Shown: piece by piece, positions 22,738 through 31,328 of the stretch | Position numbering within the stretch: position 1 is the first letter of the stretch | Layout of the letters: each line of letters opens with the position of its first letter | Source: Solirubrobacter pauli | GTDB taxonomy: Bacteria; Actinomycetota; Thermoleophilia; Solirubrobacterales; Solirubrobacteraceae | Reading direction: 5' to 3' | DNA length: 64,000 nt | Assembly: GCF_003633755.1 (NCBI RefSeq) | Contig: NZ_RBIL01000001.1 | Location: 3,271,426-3,335,425 of the forward strand | Position numbers and translations under genes: made by a program | Notes under the pieces: model-generated | Told to the model about the DNA's origin: nothing | The model's database searches: none | Seen by the model: only the letters and a program-made list of their open reading frames with translations

Positions 22738-24558
22738 ATGAACTTCTCCAGGATCGGGCGCCTGACGGCGCTCGCGGCCGTGCTGGCGCTGCCGGCCACC
22801 GCGGCGCGGGCGAGCGCGCCGGACATCGCGGTCGACCAGATGCGGGCGTGCGCGCAGCTCGGGGCCAAGCCACCCGGGAGCGCCGCGGGGCGCGAGCAGG
22901 CACGCCGGCTCGAGCGCGCGTTCCGCGACGCCGGGTTCACCGCGACGCGCGAGGACTTCCACGTGCCGCTGTTCCGGGAGGCCGGGACGCGGCTGACCGT
23001 CGGCGGCGAGGACGTGCCCGCCGAGAGCTTCGCCTACGGCGGCACCGGGCAGGTGCGGGCGGGCGTGGTCGACGTCGGTGTCGGGCGCCCGGCCGACTAC
23101 GCCGGCAAGGACGTGACGGGCAAGGTCGTGCTGGTCAGCCGTGACGAGGTCTTCCACCGCAGCTCGCAGCTCGCCCAGGTGATCGCCCGGGGTGGTGCGG
23201 CGATGCTGTACGTCTCCGGCTCGCCGGACAACCTGGTCCAGGAGGGCGCGGTGCGGTTCGCGCAGTACGCCCCCGCGCCGATCCCGACCGTGTCGGTCGG
23301 CGCGCGGGACGGGGCGGCGGTGCGCGCGGCGCTCGCGGCCGCGAGCGGGCTGGAGGCGACGCTGGAGGTCGCCGCGACGCGTGAGGACGCGGTCGCGCGC
23401 AACGTGATCGGCGTGCGCCGCGGCACCACGCATCCCGACAAGGTGATCGTGGTCGGCGCGCACTACGACTCGTGGCACGCGGGTGCGATCGACAACTGCA
23501 CCGGGATCGGCTCGCTCCTGGCGATCGCCGACGCGGTGCGCGGCGTCCCGCTCGCCTACACCGTCGTGCTGGCGGGCTGGGACGCGGAGGAGGTCGGCCT
23601 CACGGGCTCCTACGACTGGGTCGCCCGCCATGCGGACCGCCTCGGCGACGTCGTCGCGAACGTCAACCTCGAGATGACCGCGGCGGAGGCGGGCGCGCCC
23701 GCGATCCGCTTCGGCACGGGCGGCGCGAAGCTCAACGCGCTTGTCCAGCAGGCGGCGGCCGCGAACGGCTACGTCGCGACCGACCTGCCCGCCGCCGTGG
23801 TGCGTCAGATCAGCGGTGGCATCCTGCCCACGGACATCCAGCCGTTCTACAGCGCGGGCGTCCAGGGCTTCTCCACGTTCACGTCGACGCCCTACTACCA
23901 CACGCCCCAGGACGTGCCCGAGCGGGTCGACCCCGAGTCGCTGCGGCGGGTCAGCGCGTACCTGCGCGATGCGCTGCTCGCGTTGCAGCAGGCCACCCCC
24001 GAGGAGCTCGCGGTGCGCGAGATCCCGAACGTGGCCGTCCACGCGCCGGAGCGGGTGGAGGCGGGCGCGGCGGTCACCGTCGAGGTGGAGGTGCGCGATC
24101 CGGCGGGGGCGCCGGTCGTCGGCGCGCCGGTCCGCGTCCTGGTCAATCAGAACGACCACTGGGCACGTCACGAGGGGGTCGCGACGGAGGTCGGTGGCGG
24201 GCGCTATCGCTACACGATCCCGGCCGGCGAGACGGACGCCGGCATGCTGTCGATCACCGCGACCGCGGACACCGTGGCGTTCATGGCCGAGGGCTACGCG
24301 TCCGTGCGGCTGAGCGGCGGGGCGTTGCTGCGCGGCCCGGTGCCGTGCGACGGCGCGCGCTGGTTCGTGGAGCCGGTCCGCGGGCGCGTGCTCGACGCGA
24401 CGGTGAGCGCGGGACGCGCGCACGTCGTCGCCGGCCGCGTCGTCGTGGTCGACGCGCGTGCCGCGGGGCGGGCTCCGGTCGTGCTGCACGTCCGGGCGCG
24501 GACGGCCGACGGGCGCGTCGTCGCTCAGAGCCGGGAGTACCGCGTATGCGCGCCGTGA
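22738..24558 (+). CDS. exported M28 family zinc aminopeptidase with PA domain
   Basis: 606 aa; start ATG 22738 gives a signal peptide directly (MNFSRIGRLTALAAVLALP, cleavage near ARA). A protease-associated domain (~res 120-205) is followed by the M28 catalytic domain with expected zinc-site segments: GAHYDSW (His), AIDNCTG (Asp), GWDAEEVG (catalytic and ligand Glu), NLEMTA, and YYHTPQD (His). The C-terminal ~100 aa are an Ig-like beta domain. Probably releases N-terminal residues from peptides outside the cell. The next gene overlaps its end by 13 bp, so the two are probably translated from one mRNA. Confidence 0.9.
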   Translation: MNFSRIGRLTALAAVLALPATAARASAPDIAVDQMRACAQLGAKPPGSAAGREQARRLERAFRDAGFTATREDFHVPLFREAGTRLTVGGEDVPAESFAYGGTGQVRAGVVDVGVGRPADYAGKDVTGKVVLVSRDEVFHRSSQLAQVIARGGAAMLYVSGSPDNLVQEGAVRFAQYAPAPIPTVSVGARDGAAVRAALAAASGLEATLEVAATREDAVARNVIGVRRGTTHPDKVIVVGAHYDSWHAGAIDNCTGIGSLLAIADAVRGVPLAYTVVLAGWDAEEVGLTGSYDWVARHADRLGDVVANVNLEMTAAEAGAPAIRFGTGGAKLNALVQQAAAANGYVATDLPAAVVRQISGGILPTDIQPFYSAGVQGFSTFTSTPYYHTPQDVPERVDPESLRRVSAYLRDALLALQQATPEELAVREIPNVAVHAPERVEAGAAVTVEVEVRDPAGAPVVGAPVRVLVNQNDHWARHEGVATEVGGGRYRYTIPAGETDAGMLSITATADTVAFMAEGYASVRLSGGALLRGPVPCDGARWFVEPVRGRVLDATVSAGRAHVVAGRVVVVDARAAGRAPVVLHVRARTADGRVVAQSREYRVCAP

Positions 24559-25943
24559 GCACGACGTCCGTGGTGATCGTCGGCGCCGGTCCCGCGGGGC
24601 TGGCGGCGGCGATCACCCTGGCGCGGCTCGAGGTCCCGTGCCTGGTCGTCGATCGCCTGCGCGAGCGGTCGACCGCGGCGCGGGGCACCGCGGTCAGCAC
24701 CGGCGCGATGGAGCGGCTGCGGCGCTGGGGCGTGCACGGGCAGGCCGAGGCGTTGGCGCTGGACGTCGAGATGAGCGGTTGGCGTGCTCCGGCGCTGACG
24801 CGGCTCGCGGAAGGCGCGGCGTTCCCGGTCGGCATGCTCACGCGCGAGCAGGCGCGGATCGTCAGCCCGGCGCGTCCGACGTGCCTCAGCCAGGAGCAGC
24901 TGGAACCGATCCTGGAAGCGCACCTGCGGACGCTGCCCGCCGCGCACGTGCTGCCCGGGAGCGAGTTCGTCGGGCTGCGGCAGGACCCGGACGGCGTGAC
25001 GGTCACGCTCGCCGACGCGGGCGGCGAGCGGACGGTGCGGGCCGCCTACGTGATCGGCGCCGACGGCGTGCGCAGCGCCGTGCGGAGCGCCGCGGGGATC
25101 GGGGTCGACGCGTCCGGGCCGTTGAGCGACTCGGTGGGCGCGCAGGTCCGCGCGCCGCTGTGGCCGCTCGTGCCGCCCGCGCGCCGGCACGGCATCTACG
25201 CCATCACCGACGCGGCGGCGGGTGGGGCGCTGATCCCGGTCGGCGGTGATCGCTGGGTCTACGCGACCGAGCGGCGGCCGGGCGTGGAGGCCACCGCGGA
25301 CGGGCTGGCGCGGCTGGTGCGCGGCGCGGCCGGCGCTCCGGGGCTGCCGGTGGTGGTCGACCGCGTGATCGAGCTCCGCTACGCGACCGCGCTGGCGGAC
25401 ACGTTCCGCGCGGGCCGCGTGTTCGTGGCCGGTGACGCCGCCCACCGGGTCACGCCGCGCGGCGCGACCGGCCTGAGCCTGGCGATGCTCGGCGGGGAGG
25501 CGGTCGCCTGGCGGCTGGCCTGGGTGCTGCGCGGCTGGGCGCCGCACGGCCTGCTCGACGACTACGAGCGCGAGCGCCGCCCGGTCGCCGCCCACAACAT
25601 CGCCCGCTCCGCTGAGCCGAACGGCTCCGAACGGGCGGCCGAGGACGAGTGGCGCGTCGACGTCGGCGGCCGCATCGCCCACGCCTGGACCGGTCCGGGC
25701 ACGTCGACCGTGGACCTCGTCGGCGGTGGCCGCACGTTGTTCACGGGACCGGAGCCGAGCGCGTGGGCCGCGGCCGCACGGCGCGCGGTGGGGGCGCCGG
25801 TGCGCGTCCACGCGCTGCCGGTGGCGGCGGCGCGTGCGGTCGGCCTGTCGGGCCGCGGCGCGCTGATGACCCGCCCGGACGGCGTGCCGATCGGGCTGTG
25901 GCCGAGCGACGAGCGCGCGGAGGCCGCGTTGCTCGCAGCCTGA
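24546..25943 (+). CDS. FAD-dependent monooxygenase (PHBH/RdmE-like)
   Basis: 465 aa. ATG 24546 has a gggag ribosome site 8 nt upstream; a GTG at 24555 (GTGA overlap) lacks one. The Rossmann FAD motif VVIVGAGPAGLAAAI is at the N-terminus, DG motif GADGVRSAVR in the middle, and GDAAHRVTPRGATGLSLAM is the third FAD-contact (GD) motif. Class A flavoprotein hydroxylases use NAD(P)H and O2 to hydroxylate aromatic or polyketide-like substrates. A C-terminal thioredoxin-like region (~370-465) ends without conserved cysteines, as in the RdmE/MhpA group. Substrate unknown. Confidence 0.9.
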   Translation: MRAVSTTSVVIVGAGPAGLAAAITLARLEVPCLVVDRLRERSTAARGTAVSTGAMERLRRWGVHGQAEALALDVEMSGWRAPALTRLAEGAAFPVGMLTREQARIVSPARPTCLSQEQLEPILEAHLRTLPAAHVLPGSEFVGLRQDPDGVTVTLADAGGERTVRAAYVIGADGVRSAVRSAAGIGVDASGPLSDSVGAQVRAPLWPLVPPARRHGIYAITDAAAGGALIPVGGDRWVYATERRPGVEATADGLARLVRGAAGAPGLPVVVDRVIELRYATALADTFRAGRVFVAGDAAHRVTPRGATGLSLAMLGGEAVAWRLAWVLRGWAPHGLLDDYERERRPVAAHNIARSAEPNGSERAAEDEWRVDVGGRIAHAWTGPGTSTVDLVGGGRTLFTGPEPSAWAAAARRAVGAPVRVHALPVAAARAVGLSGRGALMTRPDGVPIGLWPSDERAEAALLAA

Positions 25944-25958
25944 CCGCACGGCCGCAAC

Positions 25959-25985
25959 GGCACGCGCACGCAGCGTGCGCGTGCC
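25959..25985. terminator. bidirectional hairpin between convergent genes
   Basis: Perfect 11-bp arms ggcacgcgcac / gtgcgcgtgcc around gcagc (whose outer G-C can also pair), in the 46-bp gap between the monooxygenase stop and the convergent secreted-protein stop. No T-run. It is the only convergent junction in the window with an obvious dedicated hairpin. Confidence 0.6.
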
Positions 25986-25989
25986 GGCG

Positions 25990-26499
25990 CTACCGGAGCG
26001 TCACCCGCGCCACGACGTCGATGTCGTTGTGCGCGAGCTCGGTCGGCGGTGCCTGCCGGACCTCCTTCGCGCTGACCACGCGGCCGGTCGCGCCCGCGAA
26101 CCGTCCCGTGCCGAGCGTGACCCGCGGCGGCGTCCCCTCGATCACCAGCATCGACCGGCCGAGCGTCGCGTGGCTGACGCACCGCGGGGGACCGCCCGCG
26201 AGGAACTCGCAGCGCAGGTGGTCGCTGCCGAGCCGCGTCCGGTCGTGCCTGGCGTGGTTCCCCTCGAAGAGGTCGAACACGATGTCCAGCACGTCGCCCG
26301 GCTGCGGCTCGGACTCGGCGATCGGAAGTTGCGTGAGCACGCGGCCGTCAGCCTTGGTGAGCTGGATCGACCGGGTCTTCTCGAAGATCCGGAGGGTCTC
26401 CGTCTTCGGGGCGGCGGCGTTGCCGGCGGGGGCGAGGGCGGCCACGGCGGCGATGCCCGTGAGCACCGTCGCCGCGACCGTACGTGATGTCGATGGCAT
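25990..26499 (-). CDS. secreted dirigent / allene-oxide-cyclase barrel-like protein
   Basis: 169 aa. Signal peptide MPSTSRTVAATVLTGIAAVAA with cleavage near NAA. The mature part has the pattern of small actinobacterial allene-oxide-cyclase/dirigent-like eight-stranded barrels: PQPGDVLDIVFDLFEGN, a two-cysteine stretch (LRCEF...RCVSH), then GTGRFAGATGRV, the most characteristic motif. Function in bacteria is not established; extracellular lipocalin-like binding is one possibility. Divergent from rpiA with 68 bp between starts. Confidence 0.75.
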   Translation of the reverse strand: MPSTSRTVAATVLTGIAAVAALAPAGNAAAPKTETLRIFEKTRSIQLTKADGRVLTQLPIAESEPQPGDVLDIVFDLFEGNHARHDRTRLGSDHLRCEFLAGGPPRCVSHATLGRSMLVIEGTPPRVTLGTGRFAGATGRVVSAKEVRQAPPTELAHNDIDVVARVTLR

Positions 26500-26552
26500 G
26501 CCCGTCCAGACGTCGAGGACCCGCCCGCTCTTCCCGGCGCACGTCCCGGGTG

Positions 26553-26558
26553 CTATAT
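26553..26558 (+). promoter_or_regulatory. -10 box of rpiA, probable leaderless transcript
   Basis: ctatat (extended as tgctatat) lies 9 nt before GTG 26568, which would place the transcription start at or next to the start codon. No Shine-Dalgarno is visible between them. Confidence 0.45.
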
Positions 26559-26567
26559 CCCGGCACG

Positions 26568-27251
26568 GTGACCCTCGAAGGCGAGAAGCGCGCGGCGGCG
26601 GAGTACGCCGCGGGGCTGGTCGAGGACGGGATGCGGGTCGGGCTCGGAACGGGCACGACCGTCGCTCCCCTGATCCCGGCCCTGGCGGCGCGGGGGCTGC
26701 GCCTGCGCTGCGTCGCGACCTCCGAGGCGACGGCCCGCGCGGCCGAGGCCGCCGGGCTCACGCTGGACACGCTGGACGGGGTGGGCGAGCTGGACATCGC
26801 CATCGACGGTGCCGACCAGATCGCGCCCGGCCCGTGGCTGATCAAGGGCGGCGGCCGTGCGCACACGCGTGAGAAGCTGGTCGCGGCCGCCGCGGCGCGG
26901 TTCGTGGTGATCGCCTCGCACGACAAGCCGGTGCCGCGGCTCACCCCGCCCGTGCCGCTCGAGCTGCTCGCGTTCGGGCTGGAAGCGACGCTGCGCCGCC
27001 TCGAGCACGCGGTGCTCCGCGGCGGCGCGAAGAGCCCCGACGGAGGCGTCATCGCCGACTGGACGGGCCCGATCGACGATCCCGCCCAGCTCGCGCGCCG
27101 CCTGGAGGGCGAGCCGGGCGTCGTCGACCACGGGCTCTTCGCGCCCACGCTCGTCACCGACGTCGTGGTCGCGACCGGCGAGGCCATCGACCACACGCGC
27201 CACTGGATCAGCCCAGGCTCGCCTCCGCGACGAGCGCCGGGTCGGGCTTGA
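26568..27251 (+). CDS. rpiA: ribose-5-phosphate isomerase A
   Basis: 227 aa from GTG 26568. Interconverts ribose 5-phosphate and ribulose 5-phosphate in the pentose phosphate pathway. Family motifs: VGLGTGTTV (phosphate loop), ATSEATARAA, IDGADQI (usual DGADE, carrying catalytic Asp) and KGGGRAHTREKLVA (usual KGGGGALLREK, catalytic Glu in REK). The Gly-Ala-Leu to Arg-Ala-His change is unusual, so this may be a divergent or secondary RpiA. The last ~15 residues (SPGSPPRRAPGRA) are atypical and read antisense to the mfs gene end: the two genes overlap tail-to-tail by 44 bp. Confidence 0.88.
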   Translation: MTLEGEKRAAAEYAAGLVEDGMRVGLGTGTTVAPLIPALAARGLRLRCVATSEATARAAEAAGLTLDTLDGVGELDIAIDGADQIAPGPWLIKGGGRAHTREKLVAAAAARFVVIASHDKPVPRLTPPVPLELLAFGLEATLRRLEHAVLRGGAKSPDGGVIADWTGPIDDPAQLARRLEGEPGVVDHGLFAPTLVTDVVVATGEAIDHTRHWISPGSPPRRAPGRA

Positions 27252-28656
27252 TCCGCGGCGCACGGACCGCGCCGATCAGCAGGTTCGCGACCGCGAGCCC
27301 CGCGGCGATCAGCAGGCCGCGCTCGAAGCCGGCGGCCAGCGCGTCGGCCTGCGCGGCGCCGGCGGCCAGCGCGTCGCCCGTGCGCGTCGTCGCCGTCGTC
27401 GAGATCAGCGCGAGGCCGAGCGCGCCGCCGACCTGGAAGGCGGTGGTGATGACGCCGGAGGCGGCGCCCGCGTCCTCGTGCGGGACCTCCGCGACCGCCG
27501 CGATCTGGTTGGCGACGCCGACCAGCGGCAGCCCGAGGCCGAACACGATCAGCCCGGGCAGCAGCCCACCGGCGAAGCTCGAGTCGGCGCCCGCTTGGCT
27601 GAGCAGGAGCAGGCCGACGGCACCGACCGCGCTCCCGCCGAGGTAGGCGGCACGCGTGCCGAAGCGCGTGACGAGCTGCGCGCCGACGACGGCCGACAGG
27701 ATCGCCGCGCCGCCCATCGGCAGGAAGTGCACGCCGGCGTCCAGCGCGCTGTCGCCGTGCACCTGCTGCAGGAACAGCGCGGTCAGGAAGAACATGCCGA
27801 GGAACGCGCCGCCGTTGAGCGCGAGGGCGAGTGCGGACACGCTCAGGCCGCGCGTGCGGAACAGCCGCAGCGGCACCAGCGGGTCCTTCGCACGCGCTTC
27901 GACCACCAGGAAGGCGGCGATCAGGATGATCGCGGTGCCGAACAGCGCCAGCACCTGCGCGGAGCCCCAGCCCGCGGCCTCGGTGCGGATCACGCCGCCG
28001 ACGAGCGCGAACAGACCCGCCGTGCCGAGCACCGCGCCCGCGACGTCGAAGCTCGCCTCGCCCGAGTGCTCCCGCCGGCTCTCGGCGATGAACGCGGGCG
28101 CCGCGGCGATCGCGAGCGCCGCGAACGGGACGTTCACGAAGAAGATCCACTCCCAGCCCAGGCCGTCGACGAGCACGCCGCCCGCGACCACCCCGAGGGT
28201 GCCGCCGATCCCGGCGAGCGCGCCCCAGACGCCGAGCGCGACGTTGCGCTCACGCCCTGCCGGGAAGGTGACGGTGAGCAGGGCGAGCGCCGCCGGGGAC
28301 AGCAGCGCGGCGCCGATGCCCTGGATCGCGCGGGCGGCGATCAGCGTCGCCTCCGAGCCGGCGAAGCCGCCCGCCAGCGAGGCGGCGGTGAACAACCCGA
28401 GGCCGATCAGGAACAGCCGCCGGCGGCCGAGGATGTCGCTCATCCGTCCACCGAGCAGGAGCAGGCCGCCGAACGTCAGCGTGTAGCCGTTGACCACCCA
28501 CTGCAGGCCTTCGGCGCTGAAGCCGAGGTCGGTCTGGATGGCCGGGAGCGCGACGTTCACGATCGTGACGTCGAGGACGACCATGAACTGCGCCAGGGCG
28601 AGCACCGCGAGTGCCAGCCATTTCGATCGAGAATCATTCACGCCATGAACGGTCAT
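27208..28656 (-). CDS. MFS drug exporter, DHA2 (EmrB/QacA) family
   Basis: 482 aa with 14 predicted membrane segments. Diagnostic motifs: LDVTIVNVALPAI in helix 1 (motif D1), GGRMSDILGRRR (motif A) and ARAIQGIGAALLSPAAL (motif B/C region). A proton-coupled efflux pump for hydrophobic compounds. Divergent from a MarR regulator; the 75-bp intergenic region contains three copies of TGAATGATTC or its complement, strongly suggesting local repression by that MarR and induction by a pump substrate. Confidence 0.92.
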   Translation of the reverse strand: MTVHGVNDSRSKWLALAVLALAQFMVVLDVTIVNVALPAIQTDLGFSAEGLQWVVNGYTLTFGGLLLLGGRMSDILGRRRLFLIGLGLFTAASLAGGFAGSEATLIAARAIQGIGAALLSPAALALLTVTFPAGRERNVALGVWGALAGIGGTLGVVAGGVLVDGLGWEWIFFVNVPFAALAIAAAPAFIAESRREHSGEASFDVAGAVLGTAGLFALVGGVIRTEAAGWGSAQVLALFGTAIILIAAFLVVEARAKDPLVPLRLFRTRGLSVSALALALNGGAFLGMFFLTALFLQQVHGDSALDAGVHFLPMGGAAILSAVVGAQLVTRFGTRAAYLGGSAVGAVGLLLLSQAGADSSFAGGLLPGLIVFGLGLPLVGVANQIAAVAEVPHEDAGAASGVITTAFQVGGALGLALISTTATTRTGDALAAGAAQADALAAGFERGLLIAAGLAVANLLIGAVRAPRIKPDPALVAEASLG

Positions 28657-28706
28657 GGCGCTGAGCGTACATACTCGCTATGAATGATTCAAGACATGAA
28701 TGATTC
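28631..28706. promoter_or_regulatory. MarR operator array between drug exporter and MarR genes
   Basis: tgaatgattc occurs at 28681-28690 and 28697-28706, and its complement gaatcattca at 28631-28640. The two forward copies create a perfect palindrome ATTCA-N5-TGAAT at 28687-28701. The distal copy lies at the exporter start, the paired copies before the marR start. Confidence 0.7.
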
Positions 28707-28731
28707 TTGCTTGCCCCTATCCTCGGACACG

Positions 28732-29133
28732 ATGCTGCCCCGAGGAGCGTTCGCCCGCCCGGCCCTGCTGCTGGTCAAGCTCGGCAACGACATCGCCGCA
28801 CGCGCCGAGGACCCGCTCGCCGAGATCGGCCTGAGCGGACGTCAGTACATGGTCCTGGCGGTGCTCAGCGCGGACACGCCGCCCTCGCAGCAGGAGCTCG
28901 CCGGACTCTGCGGCCTGCTTCCGGCCCAGGTCGTGCTCGCGGTGGACGAGCTCGAGCGGCGCGGCCTGGTCGCCCGGCAGCGCTCGGAGGCGGATCGGCG
29001 GCGGTCGGTCGTCACGCTCACGGACGACGGCGCCGAGGTGCTCGCTCGAGCGGACACGCTCGGCGAGCGGCTGGTCGCGGACCTCGAGCCCGAGGTCCGT
29101 CAGGCGGCGGTCGCCGCGCTCGGCGACGGCTGA
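28732..29133 (+). CDS. MarR family transcriptional regulator
   Basis: 133 aa from ATG 28732 (MLPRGAFARPALL). An upstream in-frame ATG at 28684 would place the operators inside the coding sequence, so I prefer 28732. Winged-helix DNA-binding core: QYMVLAVLSADTPPSQQELAGLCGL, recognition helix AQVVLAVDELERRGLV, wing RQRSEADRRRSVVTLTDDG. Probably represses itself and the divergent DHA2 exporter, released by small phenolic or drug-like ligands as in other MarR-exporter pairs. Confidence 0.88.
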   Translation: MLPRGAFARPALLLVKLGNDIAARAEDPLAEIGLSGRQYMVLAVLSADTPPSQQELAGLCGLLPAQVVLAVDELERRGLVARQRSEADRRRSVVTLTDDGAEVLARADTLGERLVADLEPEVRQAAVAALGDG

Positions 29134-29134
29134 A

Positions 29135-29473
29135 TCAGAGTCCGCGCACCCAGGAGAACCGGCCGCGCATCCCGGTCAGCTTCAGCAGCCGCGACAGCGC
29201 CGGCGAGCCGTCGACGAGCGTGAGCGCCCAGCCCTCCGTCCGGGCGGTGTCCGTGGTGGCGAGCAACCAGCCGAGGCCGGTCGAGCCGATCACCTCTACG
29301 CCGCGCAGGTCGAGCGCGAGCTCCTGCCAGCCGACCGCGCGCAGCTCGTCGACCGCCGTGTCCAGGTCGTCGACCGTGGCCAGGTCGACCTCGCCGCTGA
29401 CGGCGAGGATCACGCGATCGCGGTCCGGTCGGACCCTGATGGCGAGCGTCGGCGCTCGCAGGGTGGTGGACAT
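29135..29473 (-). CDS. STAS domain protein (anti-anti-sigma factor-like)
   Basis: 112 aa, a single STAS domain: VILAVSGEVDLATVDDL, ELALDLRGVEVIGSTGLGWLL, then a C-terminal GMRGRFSWV. In SpoIIAA/RsbV the motif is DSSG with the second Ser phosphorylated; here it reads GSTG, so the acceptor would be Thr. No anti-sigma kinase or sigma factor is adjacent, so it acts with partners elsewhere or has diverged. It follows marR tail-to-tail with a 1-bp gap. Confidence 0.85.
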   Translation of the reverse strand: MSTTLRAPTLAIRVRPDRDRVILAVSGEVDLATVDDLDTAVDELRAVGWQELALDLRGVEVIGSTGLGWLLATTDTARTEGWALTLVDGSPALSRLLKLTGMRGRFSWVRGL

Positions 29474-29598
29474 CGTGCTCCAATCGGTGTGAACCAGGGT
29501 GGAGCGACCACAGGGTCAGGGGAACCGCTCATGCCGAACGGTAGGTCGCGCGCGTGCGCAGCGCGATCCGTGGTTCAGAGCTCTGACCGTGAGCTGCG

Positions 29599-30381
29599 TC
29601 AGCGCACCGTCTTGCGCTCGTACAGGTACCGCGCCCAACCCCAGCCGGCCAGGCTGATGGCGACGATCCAGGCGAGGCTGAGCCAGCCGTCGCGGCCGAG
29701 CTCGGTGTCGAACAGCAGCGCGCGGAGCGTCTCGATGAACGGCGTGAACGGCTGGTAGGAGGCGAACCACTGCAGCCAGCCGGGCATCGACTCGGTCGGC
29801 ACGAACCCGCTGCCGAGGAACGGCAGGAGCATCAGCGGCATCGGCAGGTTGCTCGCGCTCTCGACGCCCTTCGCGAACACGCCGAACGCCGCGCCGAGCC
29901 AGCAGAGCGCGTAGCCGATGGCGGCCAGCAGGCCGGCGGCGCCGAGCCAGCCGAGCACGCCCGCCGGCGCTCGGAAGCCCATCAGCAGCGCGATCGCGAG
30001 CACGACGGCGACCGCGAGCAGCACCTGGATCAGGTTGCCGACGACGTGGCCGGTGAGCACCGCCGAGCGTGAGATGTCCATCGTGCGGAAGCGGGCGATG
30101 ATGCCCTCGGTCAGGTCCTTGGACACCGACAGGGCGGGGGCGGTGACGCCGCCGGTGACGGTGAGCAGCAGCACGCCGGGCACGACGTAGTCGAGGTAGG
30201 CGCCGGTGCCCGTGCCGCCGATCCCCGTCCCGAGCGTGGAGCCGAACACGTAGACGAACAGCAGCAGGAAGATCACCGGCGTGGCGATCAGGTAGGTGAT
30301 GATCGGATAGCGGACGGCGTGGCGGAGGTTGCGGCGCAGCATCGTCCGCGAGTCCGACACGGTGTGGGCGAGCGTGCTCAT
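29599..30381 (-). CDS. ABC-2 type transporter permease (DrrB-like)
   Basis: 260 aa, six membrane segments; typical ABC-2 membrane protein (PIITYLIATPVIFLLLFVYVFGS, later SNLPMPLMLLPFLGSGFVPTESMP, the conserved patch before the last helices). Partner of the ATPase encoded immediately upstream (4-bp overlap). Probably exports a hydrophobic drug or lipid. Last gene of a four-gene operon that begins at 32656. Confidence 0.92.
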   Translation of the reverse strand: MSTLAHTVSDSRTMLRRNLRHAVRYPIITYLIATPVIFLLLFVYVFGSTLGTGIGGTGTGAYLDYVVPGVLLLTVTGGVTAPALSVSKDLTEGIIARFRTMDISRSAVLTGHVVGNLIQVLLAVAVVLAIALLMGFRAPAGVLGWLGAAGLLAAIGYALCWLGAAFGVFAKGVESASNLPMPLMLLPFLGSGFVPTESMPGWLQWFASYQPFTPFIETLRALLFDTELGRDGWLSLAWIVAISLAGWGWARYLYERKTVR

Positions 30382-31319
30382 CGGGCGGTCTCCTTCGTGG
30401 CCTCGTGCCCGGTCAGCGCGAAGAACACGTCGTCCAGGTCCGGGGTGTGGATGGTCAGGTTGCGGGGCTCGAGGCGGCGGGCGTCGAGGCGGTCCATGAC
30501 GGTGCGGATGGCGTCGAAGTCGCCGTCCGAGGGGATGTCGAGCGTCAGCGCGGCGTCGTCGCGGCTGGAGCCGGGTAGGGCCGCCGCGGCGCCGGTGAGC
30601 GTCGGGATGTCCTCGAACTCGAGGCGGATGCGCCCGCCGGGGACGCGGCGCTTGAGCTCGGCCGGCGTGCCGTCGGCGACGATCGCGCCGTGGTCGAGCA
30701 CCGCGACGCGGTCCGCGAGCTGGTCGGCCTCCTCCAGGTACTGCGTGGTGAGGAAGATCGTGGTGCCGGCGGCGACGAGCTCACGCACGATCTCCCACAT
30801 CTCCGCGCGGCTGCGCGGATCCAGGCCGGTCGTGGGCTCGTCGAGGAAGACGATCCGCGGTCGCGAGACGAGCGTCATCGCCAGGTCGAGCCGGCGGCGC
30901 ATGCCGCCCGAGTACGTGGAGAGCGGCTTGCGCGCGGCGTCCGTCAGGTCAAAACGCTCGAGCAGCTCGCGCGTCCGGCGCGTGCCCTCCGTGCGGCCGA
31001 GGTGCCGCAGGTCGGCCATCAGCCGCAGGTTCTCCTCGCCCGTGAGCAGGTCGTCGACGGCCGAGAACTGGCCGGTGACGCCGATCAGCGCGCGGACGGC
31101 CGCCGGCTCGGCGACGACGTCGTGGCCGCCCACGCGGGCACGGCCGGCGTCCGGGCGCAGCAGCGTCGAGAGGATGTGGACGAGCGTCGTCTTGCCGGCG
31201 CCGTTGGGCCCGAGCAGGGCGAACACGCCGGCGGGGGCGATCTCGAGGTCGAGCTCTGCGAGCACGACGGCTTCGCCGAAGGCCTTCGAGAGGCCTTCGA
31301 GCTGGATGGCGGGGGTCAT
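30378..31319 (-). CDS. ABC transporter ATPase (DrrA-like)
   Basis: 313 aa. Walker A GPNGAGKTT, Q-loop region GVTGQFSAVDDLLTGEENL, signature YSGGMRRRLDLAMTL, Walker B IVFLDEPTTGLD, H-loop FLTTQYLEEADQLAD. The C-terminal extension with LEPRNLTIHTPDLDDVFFALTGHE is typical of DrrA/NodI-type exporters. Couples ATP hydrolysis to the adjacent permease. The DUF4097 gene ends 9 bp upstream. Confidence 0.94.
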   Translation of the reverse strand: MTPAIQLEGLSKAFGEAVVLAELDLEIAPAGVFALLGPNGAGKTTLVHILSTLLRPDAGRARVGGHDVVAEPAAVRALIGVTGQFSAVDDLLTGEENLRLMADLRHLGRTEGTRRTRELLERFDLTDAARKPLSTYSGGMRRRLDLAMTLVSRPRIVFLDEPTTGLDPRSRAEMWEIVRELVAAGTTIFLTTQYLEEADQLADRVAVLDHGAIVADGTPAELKRRVPGGRIRLEFEDIPTLTGAAAALPGSSRDDAALTLDIPSDGDFDAIRTVMDRLDARRLEPRNLTIHTPDLDDVFFALTGHEATKETAR

Positions 31320-31328
31320 GGCGGGTCC

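Noticed and set aside
23472-24545. A long in-frame extension upstream of the FAD monooxygenase
   Set aside because: It overlaps the whole M28 peptidase catalytic domain in another frame; the monooxygenase FAD motif begins right after ATG 24546, which has its own ribosome site.
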